Of a stretch of DNA of 32,084 nucleotides, positions 7,791 through 14,447 are shown piece by piece. The DNA is from an uncultured Flavobacteriales bacterium. Lineage in GTDB: Bacteria > Bacteroidota > Bacteroidia > Flavobacteriales_E > Vicingaceae. Within the stretch, counting starts at the first letter, position 1. Each line of letters starts with the position of its first letter. Location: positions 1 to 32,084 of the forward strand of contig CAJXRL010000003.1 in NCBI GenBank assembly GCA_913059105.1. The letters run 5' to 3'. The position numbers were made by a program, and so were the translations under genes. A model generated the notes under the pieces. The model ran no database searches, was not told the DNA's origin, and saw nothing but the letters and a program-made list of their open reading frames with translations.

Positions 7791-8060
7791 TTACCAACTA
7801 GCTTTTTTAACACCAGGAATTAATCCTGAACTTGCCATCTCTCTGAAAGTTACACGAGATAAACCGAATTGTCTCATATATCCTTTAGGTCTACCAGTTA
7901 TTTTACATCTATTATGCATTCTCACTGGTGCAGAGTTCTTAGGTAATTTTTGTAAACCTTCGTAATCACCTGCAGCCTTTAAAGCAGCTCTCTTTTCAGC
8001 ATACTTTTCAACCATTAATGCGCGCTTTCTTTCGCGAGCTTTCATCGATTCTTTAGCCAT
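7791..8060 (-). CDS. rpsN: 30S ribosomal protein S14 (uS14), long zinc-free form
   Basis: S14, 89 aa, in the 30S head. It is the long C-minus type: a helical N-terminal half (about 1-45) and a conserved C-terminal half (NRCKITGRPKGYMRQFGLSR, residues 51-70). The two CxxC pairs of the short zinc-binding S14 are absent; only one Cys remains. It lies 3 nt after rplE and 16 nt before rpsH. Confidence 0.97.
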   Translation of the reverse strand: MAKESMKARERKRALMVEKYAEKRAALKAAGDYEGLQKLPKNSAPVRMHNRCKITGRPKGYMRQFGLSRVTFREMASSGLIPGVKKASW

Positions 8061-8063
8061 GGC

Positions 8064-8621
8064 TTATTGTTCGTTTTTATTTTTTTGAAACGGCATTCCA
8101 AACTCTTTTAAAAGAGCTCTAGATTCTTCATTTGTTGCAGCTGTTGTAACAAATGTGATATCCATACCACCAATATTATTCACTTTGTCAATATCAATTT
8201 CCGGGAAAATAATTTGTTCCTTAATACCAAGAGTATAATTCCCTCTTCCATCAAAACCTTTATTATTAATTCCTCTAAAATCTCTAGTACGAGGCAATGA
8301 CACCGATATTAAACGGTCCAAAAATTCATACATTCTCTCTCCCCTCAAAGTCACTCGAACACCAATTGGCATTCCTTTTCTCAACTTAAAGTTAGAAATA
8401 TCTTTCTTTGAGAAAGTAGCAACTGCTTTTTGACCAGCAATTGAAGTCATTTCTGTTATCGCTGAATCAATCAACTTCTTATCGGCAACGGCTTTACCAA
8501 CTCCTTGGTTTATGCAAATTTTATCCAATTTTGGAATTTGCATTAAACTCTTGTAGTTGAAAGCAGACATCATATTCTTTTTGATGTCATCGTTATACAT
8601 TGTTTTTAATCTTGGCTCCAT
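8064..8621 (-). CDS. rplE: 50S ribosomal protein L5 (uL5)
   Basis: L5, 185 aa, binds 5S rRNA in the central protuberance and contacts the P-site tRNA and S13. Diagnostic stretches are MQIPKLDKICINQGVG, GQKAVATFSKKDISNFKLRKGMPIG and the C-terminal GMDITFVTTAATNEESRALL. Its ATG (8621-8619) shares one base with the rplX stop in a TAATG overlap, which implies translational coupling to rplX, and it ends 3 nt before rpsN. Confidence 0.98.
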   Translation of the reverse strand: MEPRLKTMYNDDIKKNMMSAFNYKSLMQIPKLDKICINQGVGKAVADKKLIDSAITEMTSIAGQKAVATFSKKDISNFKLRKGMPIGVRVTLRGERMYEFLDRLISVSLPRTRDFRGINNKGFDGRGNYTLGIKEQIIFPEIDIDKVNNIGGMDITFVTTAATNEESRALLKEFGMPFQKNKNEQ

Positions 8622-8944
8622 TACTTAACTAGCTCTTTAGATTTCTTAAAATAACGAACAGACTTTCCGTCCTCTTCTCTTCTACCAACTCTATCAACCT
8701 TTCCAGTTGAAGGATCTACTAACATTACATTTGAAATGTTAATTGATGCATCTTGTTTAATGATGCCACCTTCTTGATTGGCTGCGTTTGGCTTTGTGTG
8801 TTTACTGTCTTTCCTAATGTCATCACCTTCGATAATAACTCTAGAAGTAGAAGGTATAACCTTTAAGATAGTTCCCTCTTTACCTTTAGAAACTCCGGCC
8901 ACAACTCTTACAGAATCACCTTTTTTAATGTTTAACTTCTTCAT
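8621..8944 (-). CDS. rplX: 50S ribosomal protein L24 (uL24)
   Basis: L24, 107 aa, an assembly initiator of the 50S subunit located at the tunnel exit. The KOW motif is visible at about 7-35 (GDSVRVVAGVSKGKEGTILKV), followed by RKDSKHTKPN and GGIIKQDASINISNVMLVDP. Twelve nt after rplN. Its stop codon overlaps the rplE start by one base (TAATG), the only overlap within the 33-gene run. Confidence 0.97.
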   Translation of the reverse strand: MKKLNIKKGDSVRVVAGVSKGKEGTILKVIPSTSRVIIEGDDIRKDSKHTKPNAANQEGGIIKQDASINISNVMLVDPSTGKVDRVGRREEDGKSVRYFKKSKELVK

Positions 8945-8956
8945 TATATTAACCTA

Positions 8957-9325
8957 TTAAAGTACTTCAGGTGCTAGTGAAACAATTTTCATAAACTTTT
9001 TATCTCTCAATTCACGAGCAACAGGACCGAAAATTCGAGTACCTCTCATTTCCCCTGCCGCACCTAATAATACAACTGCATTATTATCGAAACGAATATA
9101 AGATCCATCCTGACGTCTAATCTCTTTCCTTGTACGAACAATAACCGCTTTAGAAACAGCTCCTTTTTTGATATTTCCTGAAGGGATTGCAGATTTCACT
9201 GAAACTACAATTTGATCTCCAATAGAAGCATATCTTCTCTTTGTTCCGCCTAATACTCTAATGCAAAGTACTTCTTTTGCACCGCTATTATCAGCTACTG
9301 ATAGTCTTGATTCTTGCTGTATCAT
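8957..9325 (-). CDS. rplN: 50S ribosomal protein L14 (uL14)
   Basis: L14, 122 aa, lies at the subunit interface and forms bridges to 16S helices. The start MIQQESRLSVADNSGAKEVL and the signature around residues 59-85 (KAVIVRTRKEIRRQDGSYIRFDNNAVVL) are diagnostic; it ends FMKIVSLAPEVL. The standard 122-residue length is conserved exactly. It starts only 2 nt after the rpsQ stop. Confidence 0.98.
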   Translation of the reverse strand: MIQQESRLSVADNSGAKEVLCIRVLGGTKRRYASIGDQIVVSVKSAIPSGNIKKGAVSKAVIVRTRKEIRRQDGSYIRFDNNAVVLLGAAGEMRGTRIFGPVARELRDKKFMKIVSLAPEVL

Positions 9326-9327
9326 AA

Positions 9328-9588
9328 TTACTTCACTCTTTCAATTACTTCTACTAATCTCCAATTCTTGTTCTTACTCATTGGTCGAGTTTCCATGATT
9401 TTCACAGTATCACCGATACTGCAATCATTTTTTTCATCATGGGCCATGAACTTAGAAGTTTTCTTGATAAACTTCCCGTACATAGGGTGTTTCACCTTAC
9501 TCTCAACAGCAATAGTTATGGACTTATCCATCTTGTTGCTGACGACTACTCCAATTCTTTCTTTTCTTAAGTTTCTTGTATTTTCCAT
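9328..9588 (-). CDS. rpsQ: 30S ribosomal protein S17 (uS17)
   Basis: S17, 86 aa, an OB-fold protein binding the 16S 5' domain. Diagnostic stretches: RKERIGVVVSNKMDKSITIA, the KHPMYGKFIKKTSKFMAHDE loop, GDTVKIMETRPMSKNKNWRL and an end in VEVIERVK. Located 9 nt after rpmC and 2 nt before rplN, the normal rpmC-rpsQ-rplN order. Confidence 0.97.
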   Translation of the reverse strand: MENTRNLRKERIGVVVSNKMDKSITIAVESKVKHPMYGKFIKKTSKFMAHDEKNDCSIGDTVKIMETRPMSKNKNWRLVEVIERVK

Positions 9589-9597
9589 CGGAATACT

Positions 9598-9804
9598 TTA
9601 TTTCTCTTGAGCTTGTGTCAATTGTCTTTTTCTAATCTCTGTTTTCAATCGAGCGACTGTTCTTCTAGCCGAACCAATTTGCATTGGATTCTCCAATGGA
9701 GAAACCGAATGATTCATTTTTAACTTAGCCAAAACTTCTGATTTCTCAGCTAAATTTTCATTTAAATCATCTACACTAAGGTTTTTGATATCTGTTTGTT
9801 TCAT
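9598..9804 (-). CDS. rpmC: 50S ribosomal protein L29 (uL29)
   Basis: L29, 68 aa, two antiparallel helices at the peptide exit tunnel near the trigger-factor and SRP docking site. Visible: IKNLSVDDLNENLAEKSEVL, then KLKMNHSVSPLENPMQIGSA and RRTVARLKTEIRKRQL, the classic L29 second helix. It follows rplP by 12 nt and precedes rpsQ by 9 nt. Confidence 0.96.
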   Translation of the reverse strand: MKQTDIKNLSVDDLNENLAEKSEVLAKLKMNHSVSPLENPMQIGSARRTVARLKTEIRKRQLTQAQEK

Positions 9805-9816
9805 CTCTATAGCTTA

Positions 9817-10236
9817 TTAACCTTTGTAATCTCTTCTTACGATAAATTTGGTCTTCACTGGTAACTTCTGAGACGCTAATCTCATCGCTTCTTTTGCAAC
9901 TTCCAATGGAACACCATCAGCCTCAAACAAAATTCTACCAGGTCTTGCAACTGCAACCCATAATTCAGGAGCTCCCTTACCTTTACCCATACGTACTTCC
10001 GCAGGCTTCTTGGTAATTGGTTTGTCTGGAAAAACTCTTATCCAAATTTGTCCTTCCCTCTTCATATATCTTGTTACTGCGATTCTCGCAGCTTCAATCT
10101 GACGAGCAGTTAGCCAACTTTCTTCTAAAGTCTTAATCGCAAAACTTCCGAATGCAATTTGGTTACCACGTCCGGCATTACCCTTCATGCGACCCTTCTG
10201 CATCTTTCTATACTTCGTTCTTTTCGGTTGTAACAT
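9817..10236 (-). CDS. rplP: 50S ribosomal protein L16 (uL16)
   Basis: L16, 139 aa, close to the A-site tRNA and the peptidyl-transferase centre. It starts MLQPKRTKYRKMQKGRMKGN and has the conserved KPAEVRMGKGKGAPELWVAV and ARPGRILFEADGV segments and the end KFIVRRDYKG. It starts 32 nt after rpsC, the second longest gap of the run, and ends 12 nt before rpmC. Confidence 0.98.
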   Translation of the reverse strand: MLQPKRTKYRKMQKGRMKGNAGRGNQIAFGSFAIKTLEESWLTARQIEAARIAVTRYMKREGQIWIRVFPDKPITKKPAEVRMGKGKGAPELWVAVARPGRILFEADGVPLEVAKEAMRLASQKLPVKTKFIVRRDYKG

Positions 10237-10268
10237 TTTACTTCTATTTTAAGCTTGCTCCTTTACTC

Positions 10269-10991
10269 TTAATTATTTCTTTTCTTTCCGCCTCTGAAGC
10301 CACCTCGTCCTTGTTGTGACTTTGGTCCTGGCTTGTTAGATACAATATTTGGTGAAAGATCTCTCTTACCATATACTTCTCCTTTACAAATCCAAACTTT
10401 CACCCCAATTCTACCATATGCAGTATGAGCTTCAGATAAAGCATAATCAATATCGGCTCTGAAAGTATGAAGAGGAATTCTTCCCTCCTTGTAAAACTCA
10501 GTTCTTGCCATTTCAGCACCACCTAGTCTACCACTAACCATAATTTTAATTCCTTCAGCACCCATTCTGATGGTTGACGCTACAGACATCTTTGAAGCTC
10601 TTCTAAACGAAATTCTTCCTTCAATTTGACGTGCAACACTATCAGCGACTAACTTCGCATCTAATTCAGGTCTTTTTATTTCAAAAATATTGATCTGAAT
10701 ATCCTTCTTAGTTAATTTCTTCAACTCTTCTTTCAACATATCCACATCTTTACCACCTTTTCCAATGATAATACCTGGTCTTGAAGAATTAATCGTAACA
10801 GTAACTAACTTTAATGTTCTTTCAATAACTATTTTAGAGATACTTGCTTTTTGTAACCTCGCCATGATATACTGACGAATCTTGTCATCTTCAGCAATTT
10901 TATCACCGTAGTTTCTACCACCGTACCAGTTAGAGTCCCATCCTTTGATGATTCCTAAACGATTTGCTATTGGATTTGTCTTTTGTCCCAT
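10269..10991 (-). CDS. rpsC: 30S ribosomal protein S3 (uS3)
   Basis: S3, 240 aa, at the mRNA entry channel and part of the ribosomal helicase with S4 and S5. The type-2 KH domain is visible around residues 40-110 with the GxxG loop in RPGIIIGKGGKDVDMLKEEL, followed by the C-terminal S3 domain (GRLGGAEMARTEFYKEGRIP, RADIDYALSEAHTAYGRIGV). The Gly/Arg-rich tail ends GRGGFRGGKKRNN. It is 13 nt after rplV. Confidence 0.98.
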   Translation of the reverse strand: MGQKTNPIANRLGIIKGWDSNWYGGRNYGDKIAEDDKIRQYIMARLQKASISKIVIERTLKLVTVTINSSRPGIIIGKGGKDVDMLKEELKKLTKKDIQINIFEIKRPELDAKLVADSVARQIEGRISFRRASKMSVASTIRMGAEGIKIMVSGRLGGAEMARTEFYKEGRIPLHTFRADIDYALSEAHTAYGRIGVKVWICKGEVYGKRDLSPNIVSNKPGPKSQQGRGGFRGGKKRNN

Positions 10992-11004
10992 TATCGAGTA
11001 TCTC

Positions 11005-11418
11005 TTATTTTGTTAAGTTTTCTTCTTTTAATCTATCAACAGTCAACGTTACGTGATTTGAACGTTTTCTGATTCTGTGCCCTCTTCCTTGCGGAGCAGG
11101 ACGTAATCTTTTCAACATTCTTGCGCTGTCAACTTTAACTTCTGAAATAATCAAGTGATTATCTTCAGGTCTTTCTCCTTCATTCTTAGTTTCCCAGTTA
11201 GCAATTGCTGAACGAAGTAATTTCTCCATTCTATTAGATGCTTCCTTAGGACTATATTGTAACATTGACAAAGCCTTTGAAACTTCTACTCCTCGAATCA
11301 TATCAGCTACTAATCTCATCTTACGAGGAGAAGTTGGGCAATTATTTAACATTGCAAAACTTCTAGTTTTCTTAGCCTCTTTTGCAACTATAGCTGCATT
11401 TTTTTTACGTGCTCCCAT
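11005..11418 (-). CDS. rplV: 50S ribosomal protein L22 (uL22)
   Basis: L22, 137 aa, lines the peptide exit tunnel with its beta-hairpin. An N-terminal extension of about 18 residues rich in Ala and Lys precedes the core (NNCPTSPRKMRLVADMIRGV). The hairpin tip region RMLKRLRPAPQGRGHRIRKR, where macrolide-resistance changes arise in other species, looks normal. It is 13 nt after rpsS and 13 nt before rpsC. Confidence 0.97.
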   Translation of the reverse strand: MGARKKNAAIVAKEAKKTRSFAMLNNCPTSPRKMRLVADMIRGVEVSKALSMLQYSPKEASNRMEKLLRSAIANWETKNEGERPEDNHLIISEVKVDSARMLKRLRPAPQGRGHRIRKRSNHVTLTVDRLKEENLTK

Positions 11419-11431
11419 CTTAAAGTCTTAT

Positions 11432-11710
11432 TTATCGTTTGCCTTTATCCTTTTTACCACCATGGCCTCTGTAAGTTCTTGTTGGAGCAAATTCTCCTAA
11501 CTTATGACCTACCATATTTTCAGTTACATATACTGGAATAAACTTATTTCCATTATGCACCGCAATTGTTAAACCTACCATATCAGGTGAAATCATTGAT
11601 GCTCGAGACCATGTCTTGATTACAGTCTTCTTAGTAGAAGATTGCGCTTCATCAACTCTTTGAGCTAATTTGTAATGAATAAAAGGCGGTTTTTTAAGTG
11701 AACGACTCAT
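11432..11710 (-). CDS. rpsS: 30S ribosomal protein S19 (uS19)
   Basis: S19, 92 aa, in the 30S head with S13, contacting 23S helix 38. Diagnostic: MSRSLKKPPFIHYKL, then TWSRASMISPDMVGLTIAVH, HNGNKFIPVYVTENMVGHKL and GEFAPTRTYRGHGGKKDK. Seven nt after rplB and 13 nt before rplV. The length is the usual one. Confidence 0.98.
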   Translation of the reverse strand: MSRSLKKPPFIHYKLAQRVDEAQSSTKKTVIKTWSRASMISPDMVGLTIAVHNGNKFIPVYVTENMVGHKLGEFAPTRTYRGHGGKKDKGKR

Positions 11711-11717
11711 ATCTTAA

Positions 11718-12542
11718 TTATTTCTTTCTTCTTTCGATGATGTACTTACTTGATAATTTCTTAGGTGCACGAGTTTTGTAACCTTTTGCAGGAATTCCGT
11801 TTCGTGATCTTGGATGTCCTCCAGAAGAACGTCCTTCACCACCACCCATTGGGTGATCTACAGGATTCATTACAACACCTCTAACTCTAGATCTTCTACC
11901 TAACCATCTAGATCTACCAGCTTTTCCTGATCTTTCTAACATATGATCAGAATTTGAAACAATCCCGATAGTAGCTAAACATGTATCTAATATTAATCTA
12001 ACTTCTCCAGAAGGCATCTTAATACCAACGTATTTACCTTCTCTAGAAACTAGCTGAGCATAAGAACCTGCACTTCGTGCCATTTTAGCTCCTTGTTCCG
12101 GTCTTAATTCAATATTATGAATTACAGTTCCCATAGGAATTTCAGACAAATACATTGCATTACCAACTTCTGGCTCTACACCTTTACCTGATTTAATCTC
12201 TTGACCAACTTCTATTCCTTTTGGTGCAACAATGTATCTTTTCTCACCATCTACATAGTTGATAAGAGCAATACGTGCTGTTCTATACGGATCGTATTCT
12301 ACAGATGCTACTTTACCAGGAATCCCAAACTTATCACGCTTAAAATCTATAGTTCTGTAACGTCTCTTATGACCACCACCGATATTCCGCATGGTCATTT
12401 TACCCGTATTGTTTCTTCCACCTTTTCTTCCCTTACCTTTCAATAATGATTTTTCGGGAGTTGCAGAGGTTATATCCTCAAAAGACGACGCTACTTTATG
12501 ACGCTGTCCTGGTGTTGTTGGTTTTAATTTCTTTACTGCCAT
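11718..12542 (-). CDS. rplB: 50S ribosomal protein L2 (uL2)
   Basis: L2, 274 aa, needed for subunit association and peptidyl-transferase activity. The N-terminal OB fold (about 60-130, IGGGHKRRYRTIDFKRDKFG), the SH3-like domain (about 130-200) and the C-terminal signature VVMNPVDHPMGGGEGRSSGG with the conserved His near the catalytic centre are all present. It ends SSKYIIERRKK. Ten nt after rplW and 7 nt before rpsS. Confidence 0.98.
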   Translation of the reverse strand: MAVKKLKPTTPGQRHKVASSFEDITSATPEKSLLKGKGRKGGRNNTGKMTMRNIGGGHKRRYRTIDFKRDKFGIPGKVASVEYDPYRTARIALINYVDGEKRYIVAPKGIEVGQEIKSGKGVEPEVGNAMYLSEIPMGTVIHNIELRPEQGAKMARSAGSYAQLVSREGKYVGIKMPSGEVRLILDTCLATIGIVSNSDHMLERSGKAGRSRWLGRRSRVRGVVMNPVDHPMGGGEGRSSGGHPRSRNGIPAKGYKTRAPKKLSSKYIIERRKK

Positions 12543-12552
12543 TACTCAATTT

Positions 12553-12843
12553 CTAAATATTGCTGTAAAAGTCAATTGAATCTCCCTCAGCAAGAGTTAC
12601 GATCGCCTTTTTAAACTTATTAGTTCTTCCTTCTACCCAACCAGTTTTCGTGTACCTTGTCTTGTGCTTCCCTTTGTAGTTCATAGTATTAACTTTCCCT
12701 ACTGAAACACCATACATCTCTTCGATTGCGGTTTTTATTTGTAATTTATTGGCGTTGTGATCCACTACAAAACCATATCTGTTTAACTCCTCAGTTAAGG
12801 CAGTCATCTTTTCTGTTATAACAGGTTTCTTTAATGTACTCAT
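12553..12843 (-). CDS. rplW: 50S ribosomal protein L23 (uL23)
   Basis: L23, 96 aa, at the tunnel exit, where it docks trigger factor and SRP. The start MSTLKKPVITEKMTALTEEL and the C-terminal KVNTMNYKGKHKTRYTKTGW plus KKAIVTLAEGDSIDFY are diagnostic. ATG 12843-12841 is chosen; a TTG two codons upstream is also in frame but less likely. There are 10 nt between the rplD stop and this ATG, and no SD (AATAAATTGGTC). Confidence 0.96.
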   Translation of the reverse strand: MSTLKKPVITEKMTALTEELNRYGFVVDHNANKLQIKTAIEEMYGVSVGKVNTMNYKGKHKTRYTKTGWVEGRTNKFKKAIVTLAEGDSIDFYSNI

Positions 12844-12853
12844 GACCAATTTA

Positions 12854-13477
12854 TTAACTTAAAATACTTTCTATTTTCTCTAATGCTCCCTGTGAAACAA
12901 TTACTTTACTAGCGTTAACCAAATCGTAAGTGTTTACATCTAAAGGAGATACCACTTTGGCACCTTGCAAATTTCGGGACGACAAATATATGTTTTTATT
13001 TGATTCAGAAACAACCAATAATGTTTTTTTGTTATTACATTTTAAGTTGCTCATAATCTGAGAGAACTCAGCCGTTTTTGGAGCATCCATCTGGAAATCT
13101 TCCAAAATAAGTAAATCTCCAGATTTTGCTTTGTGCGTAAAAGCAGAACATCTAGCCAAATTCTTCAACTTTTTATTCAATTTGAATGAATAATTTCTCG
13201 GTCTTGGACCAAAAACTGTACCCCCACCTCTGAATAAAGGAGACTTAATACTACCAGCCCTGGCTGTACCAGTTCCTTTCTGTTTCTTTATCTTTCTAGT
13301 ACTACCTGAAATCTCAGCTCTCTCCTTAGACTTACTAGTACCTTGTCTTTGATTAGCCAAGTACTGCTTAACATCTAAATAGATTGCATGATCATTCGGC
13401 TCAACAGCAAATATCGCATCCGATAATTTTACTTTCTTGCCGGCCTTACCGTCTTTATTTAAAATACTTAATTCCAT
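12854..13477 (-). CDS. rplD: 50S ribosomal protein L4 (uL4), preceded by a strong SD
   Basis: L4, 207 aa, has a globular domain and a long loop reaching into the exit tunnel (KIKKQKGTGTARAGSIKSPL, about residues 61-80), followed by FRGGGTVFGPRPRNYSFKLN. In E. coli L4 also regulates its own S10 operon. Unusually for this contig the start is preceded by a perfect GGAGGA (13490-13485) seven bases from the ATG. I compared about 20 nt upstream of every other start here and found no other SD of that strength. It lies 18 nt after rplC and 10 nt before rplW. Confidence 0.97.
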   Translation of the reverse strand: MELSILNKDGKAGKKVKLSDAIFAVEPNDHAIYLDVKQYLANQRQGTSKSKERAEISGSTRKIKKQKGTGTARAGSIKSPLFRGGGTVFGPRPRNYSFKLNKKLKNLARCSAFTHKAKSGDLLILEDFQMDAPKTAEFSQIMSNLKCNNKKTLLVVSESNKNIYLSSRNLQGAKVVSPLDVNTYDLVNASKVIVSQGALEKIESILS

Positions 13478-13484
13478 TTCTTAA

Positions 13485-13490
13485 TCCTCC
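13485..13490 (-). promoter_or_regulatory. Shine-Dalgarno sequence of rplD (GGAGGA)
   Basis: The minus strand reads TACGGAGGATTAAGAAATG, giving a six-base anti-SD match with a 7-nt spacer, inside the 18-nt rplC-rplD gap. Bacteroidota generally do not use SD sequences, so this site is an exception within the operon and may serve regulation. Confidence 0.85.
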
Positions 13491-13495
13491 GTATT

Positions 13496-14110
13496 TTAGT
13501 TGTTGATGAAAACCATCGATCCGTTTGCACCTGGCACCGAGCCCTTAATTACTATCAAGTTCTTTTCGGCATACACCTTAACAACCTTCAAATTTTGAAC
13601 AGTTACTTTAGCATTACCCATTTGACCCGCCATTCTTGTTCCTTTGAACACTCTTGATGGATCAGAACCTGCTCCAATTGAACCGGGAGCTCTTAATCTG
13701 TTATGTTGTCCGTGCGTTGCATCTCCAACTCCAGAAAATCCGTGTCTTTTAACAACACCTTGAAATCCTTTACCTTTTGAAGTTGCAGTAACATCTACCC
13801 ATTGACCTTCCTCAAAAACGTCAATTGTAATTTCATCACCTACTTTTCTATCTTCATAGCCTTTAACTTCAATCAACTTTCGTTTTGGTGAAGTATTTGC
13901 TTTTTTGAAGTGACCCATCATAGCTGCAGAAGTATTCTTCTCCTTTTTGTCGCCATATGCAATCTGAACAGAATTGTAGCCATCTGTTTCTTCGGTTTTT
14001 ACTTGCGTAACAACACAAGGACCGGCCTCTATCACTGTACATGGTATGTTTTTACCCTCGGTACTAAAGACACTAGTCATTCCTATTTTTTTTCCTAATA
14101 AACCTGGCAT
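13496..14110 (-). CDS. rplC: 50S ribosomal protein L3 (uL3)
   Basis: L3, 204 aa, an assembly initiator whose loop approaches the peptidyl-transferase centre. Diagnostic stretches are MPGLLGKKIGMTSVF, TSKGKGFQGVVKRHGFSG, THGQHNRLRAPGSIGAGSDP and FKGTRMAGQMGNAKVTVQNL. The Gln that PrmB methylates in E. coli L3 (Q150) aligns with Ser149 here, so that modification cannot occur. It lies 19 nt after rpsJ and 18 nt before rplD. Confidence 0.98.
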   Translation of the reverse strand: MPGLLGKKIGMTSVFSTEGKNIPCTVIEAGPCVVTQVKTEETDGYNSVQIAYGDKKEKNTSAAMMGHFKKANTSPKRKLIEVKGYEDRKVGDEITIDVFEEGQWVDVTATSKGKGFQGVVKRHGFSGVGDATHGQHNRLRAPGSIGAGSDPSRVFKGTRMAGQMGNAKVTVQNLKVVKVYAEKNLIVIKGSVPGANGSMVFINN

Positions 14111-14129
14111 TTTATTGCTTTAAAATTGT

Positions 14130-14435
14130 TTATACTTTAATTTCAACGTCTACTCCACTTGGTAATTCAAGCTTCATCAAGGCATCTACTGTTTTAGAAG
14201 TAGAACTATAGATGTCAAGTAATCTTTTATAAGAAGATAACTCAAACTGCTCTCTTGCCTTTTTGTTAACGTGTGGTGATTTTAATACCGTGTAAATTCT
14301 CTTTTGCGTTGGCAATGGAATTGGTCCACTAACAACAGCTCCTGTAGATTTTACAGTTTTAACTATTTTCTCAGCCGATTTATCAACTAGGTTGAAATCG
14401 TATGATTTAAGCTTTATTCGAATTTTCTGATTCAT
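14130..14435 (-). CDS. rpsJ: 30S ribosomal protein S10 (uS10)
   Basis: S10, 101 aa, in the 30S head; in E. coli it also works with NusB in antitermination. Diagnostic: IRIKLKSYDFNLVDKSAEKI, VSGPIPLPTQKRIYTVLKSP and HVNKKAREQFELSSYKRLLD. It follows fusA by only 12 nt, so the str and S10 operons are joined here with no tuf gene between them. Confidence 0.98.
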   Translation of the reverse strand: MNQKIRIKLKSYDFNLVDKSAEKIVKTVKSTGAVVSGPIPLPTQKRIYTVLKSPHVNKKAREQFELSSYKRLLDIYSSTSKTVDALMKLELPSGVDVEIKV

Positions 14436-14447
14436 ACTTTCTTGTTA

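Noticed and set aside
12844..12849. TTG start two codons upstream for rplW
   Set aside because: An ATG with the normal L23 N-terminus is available at 12843.
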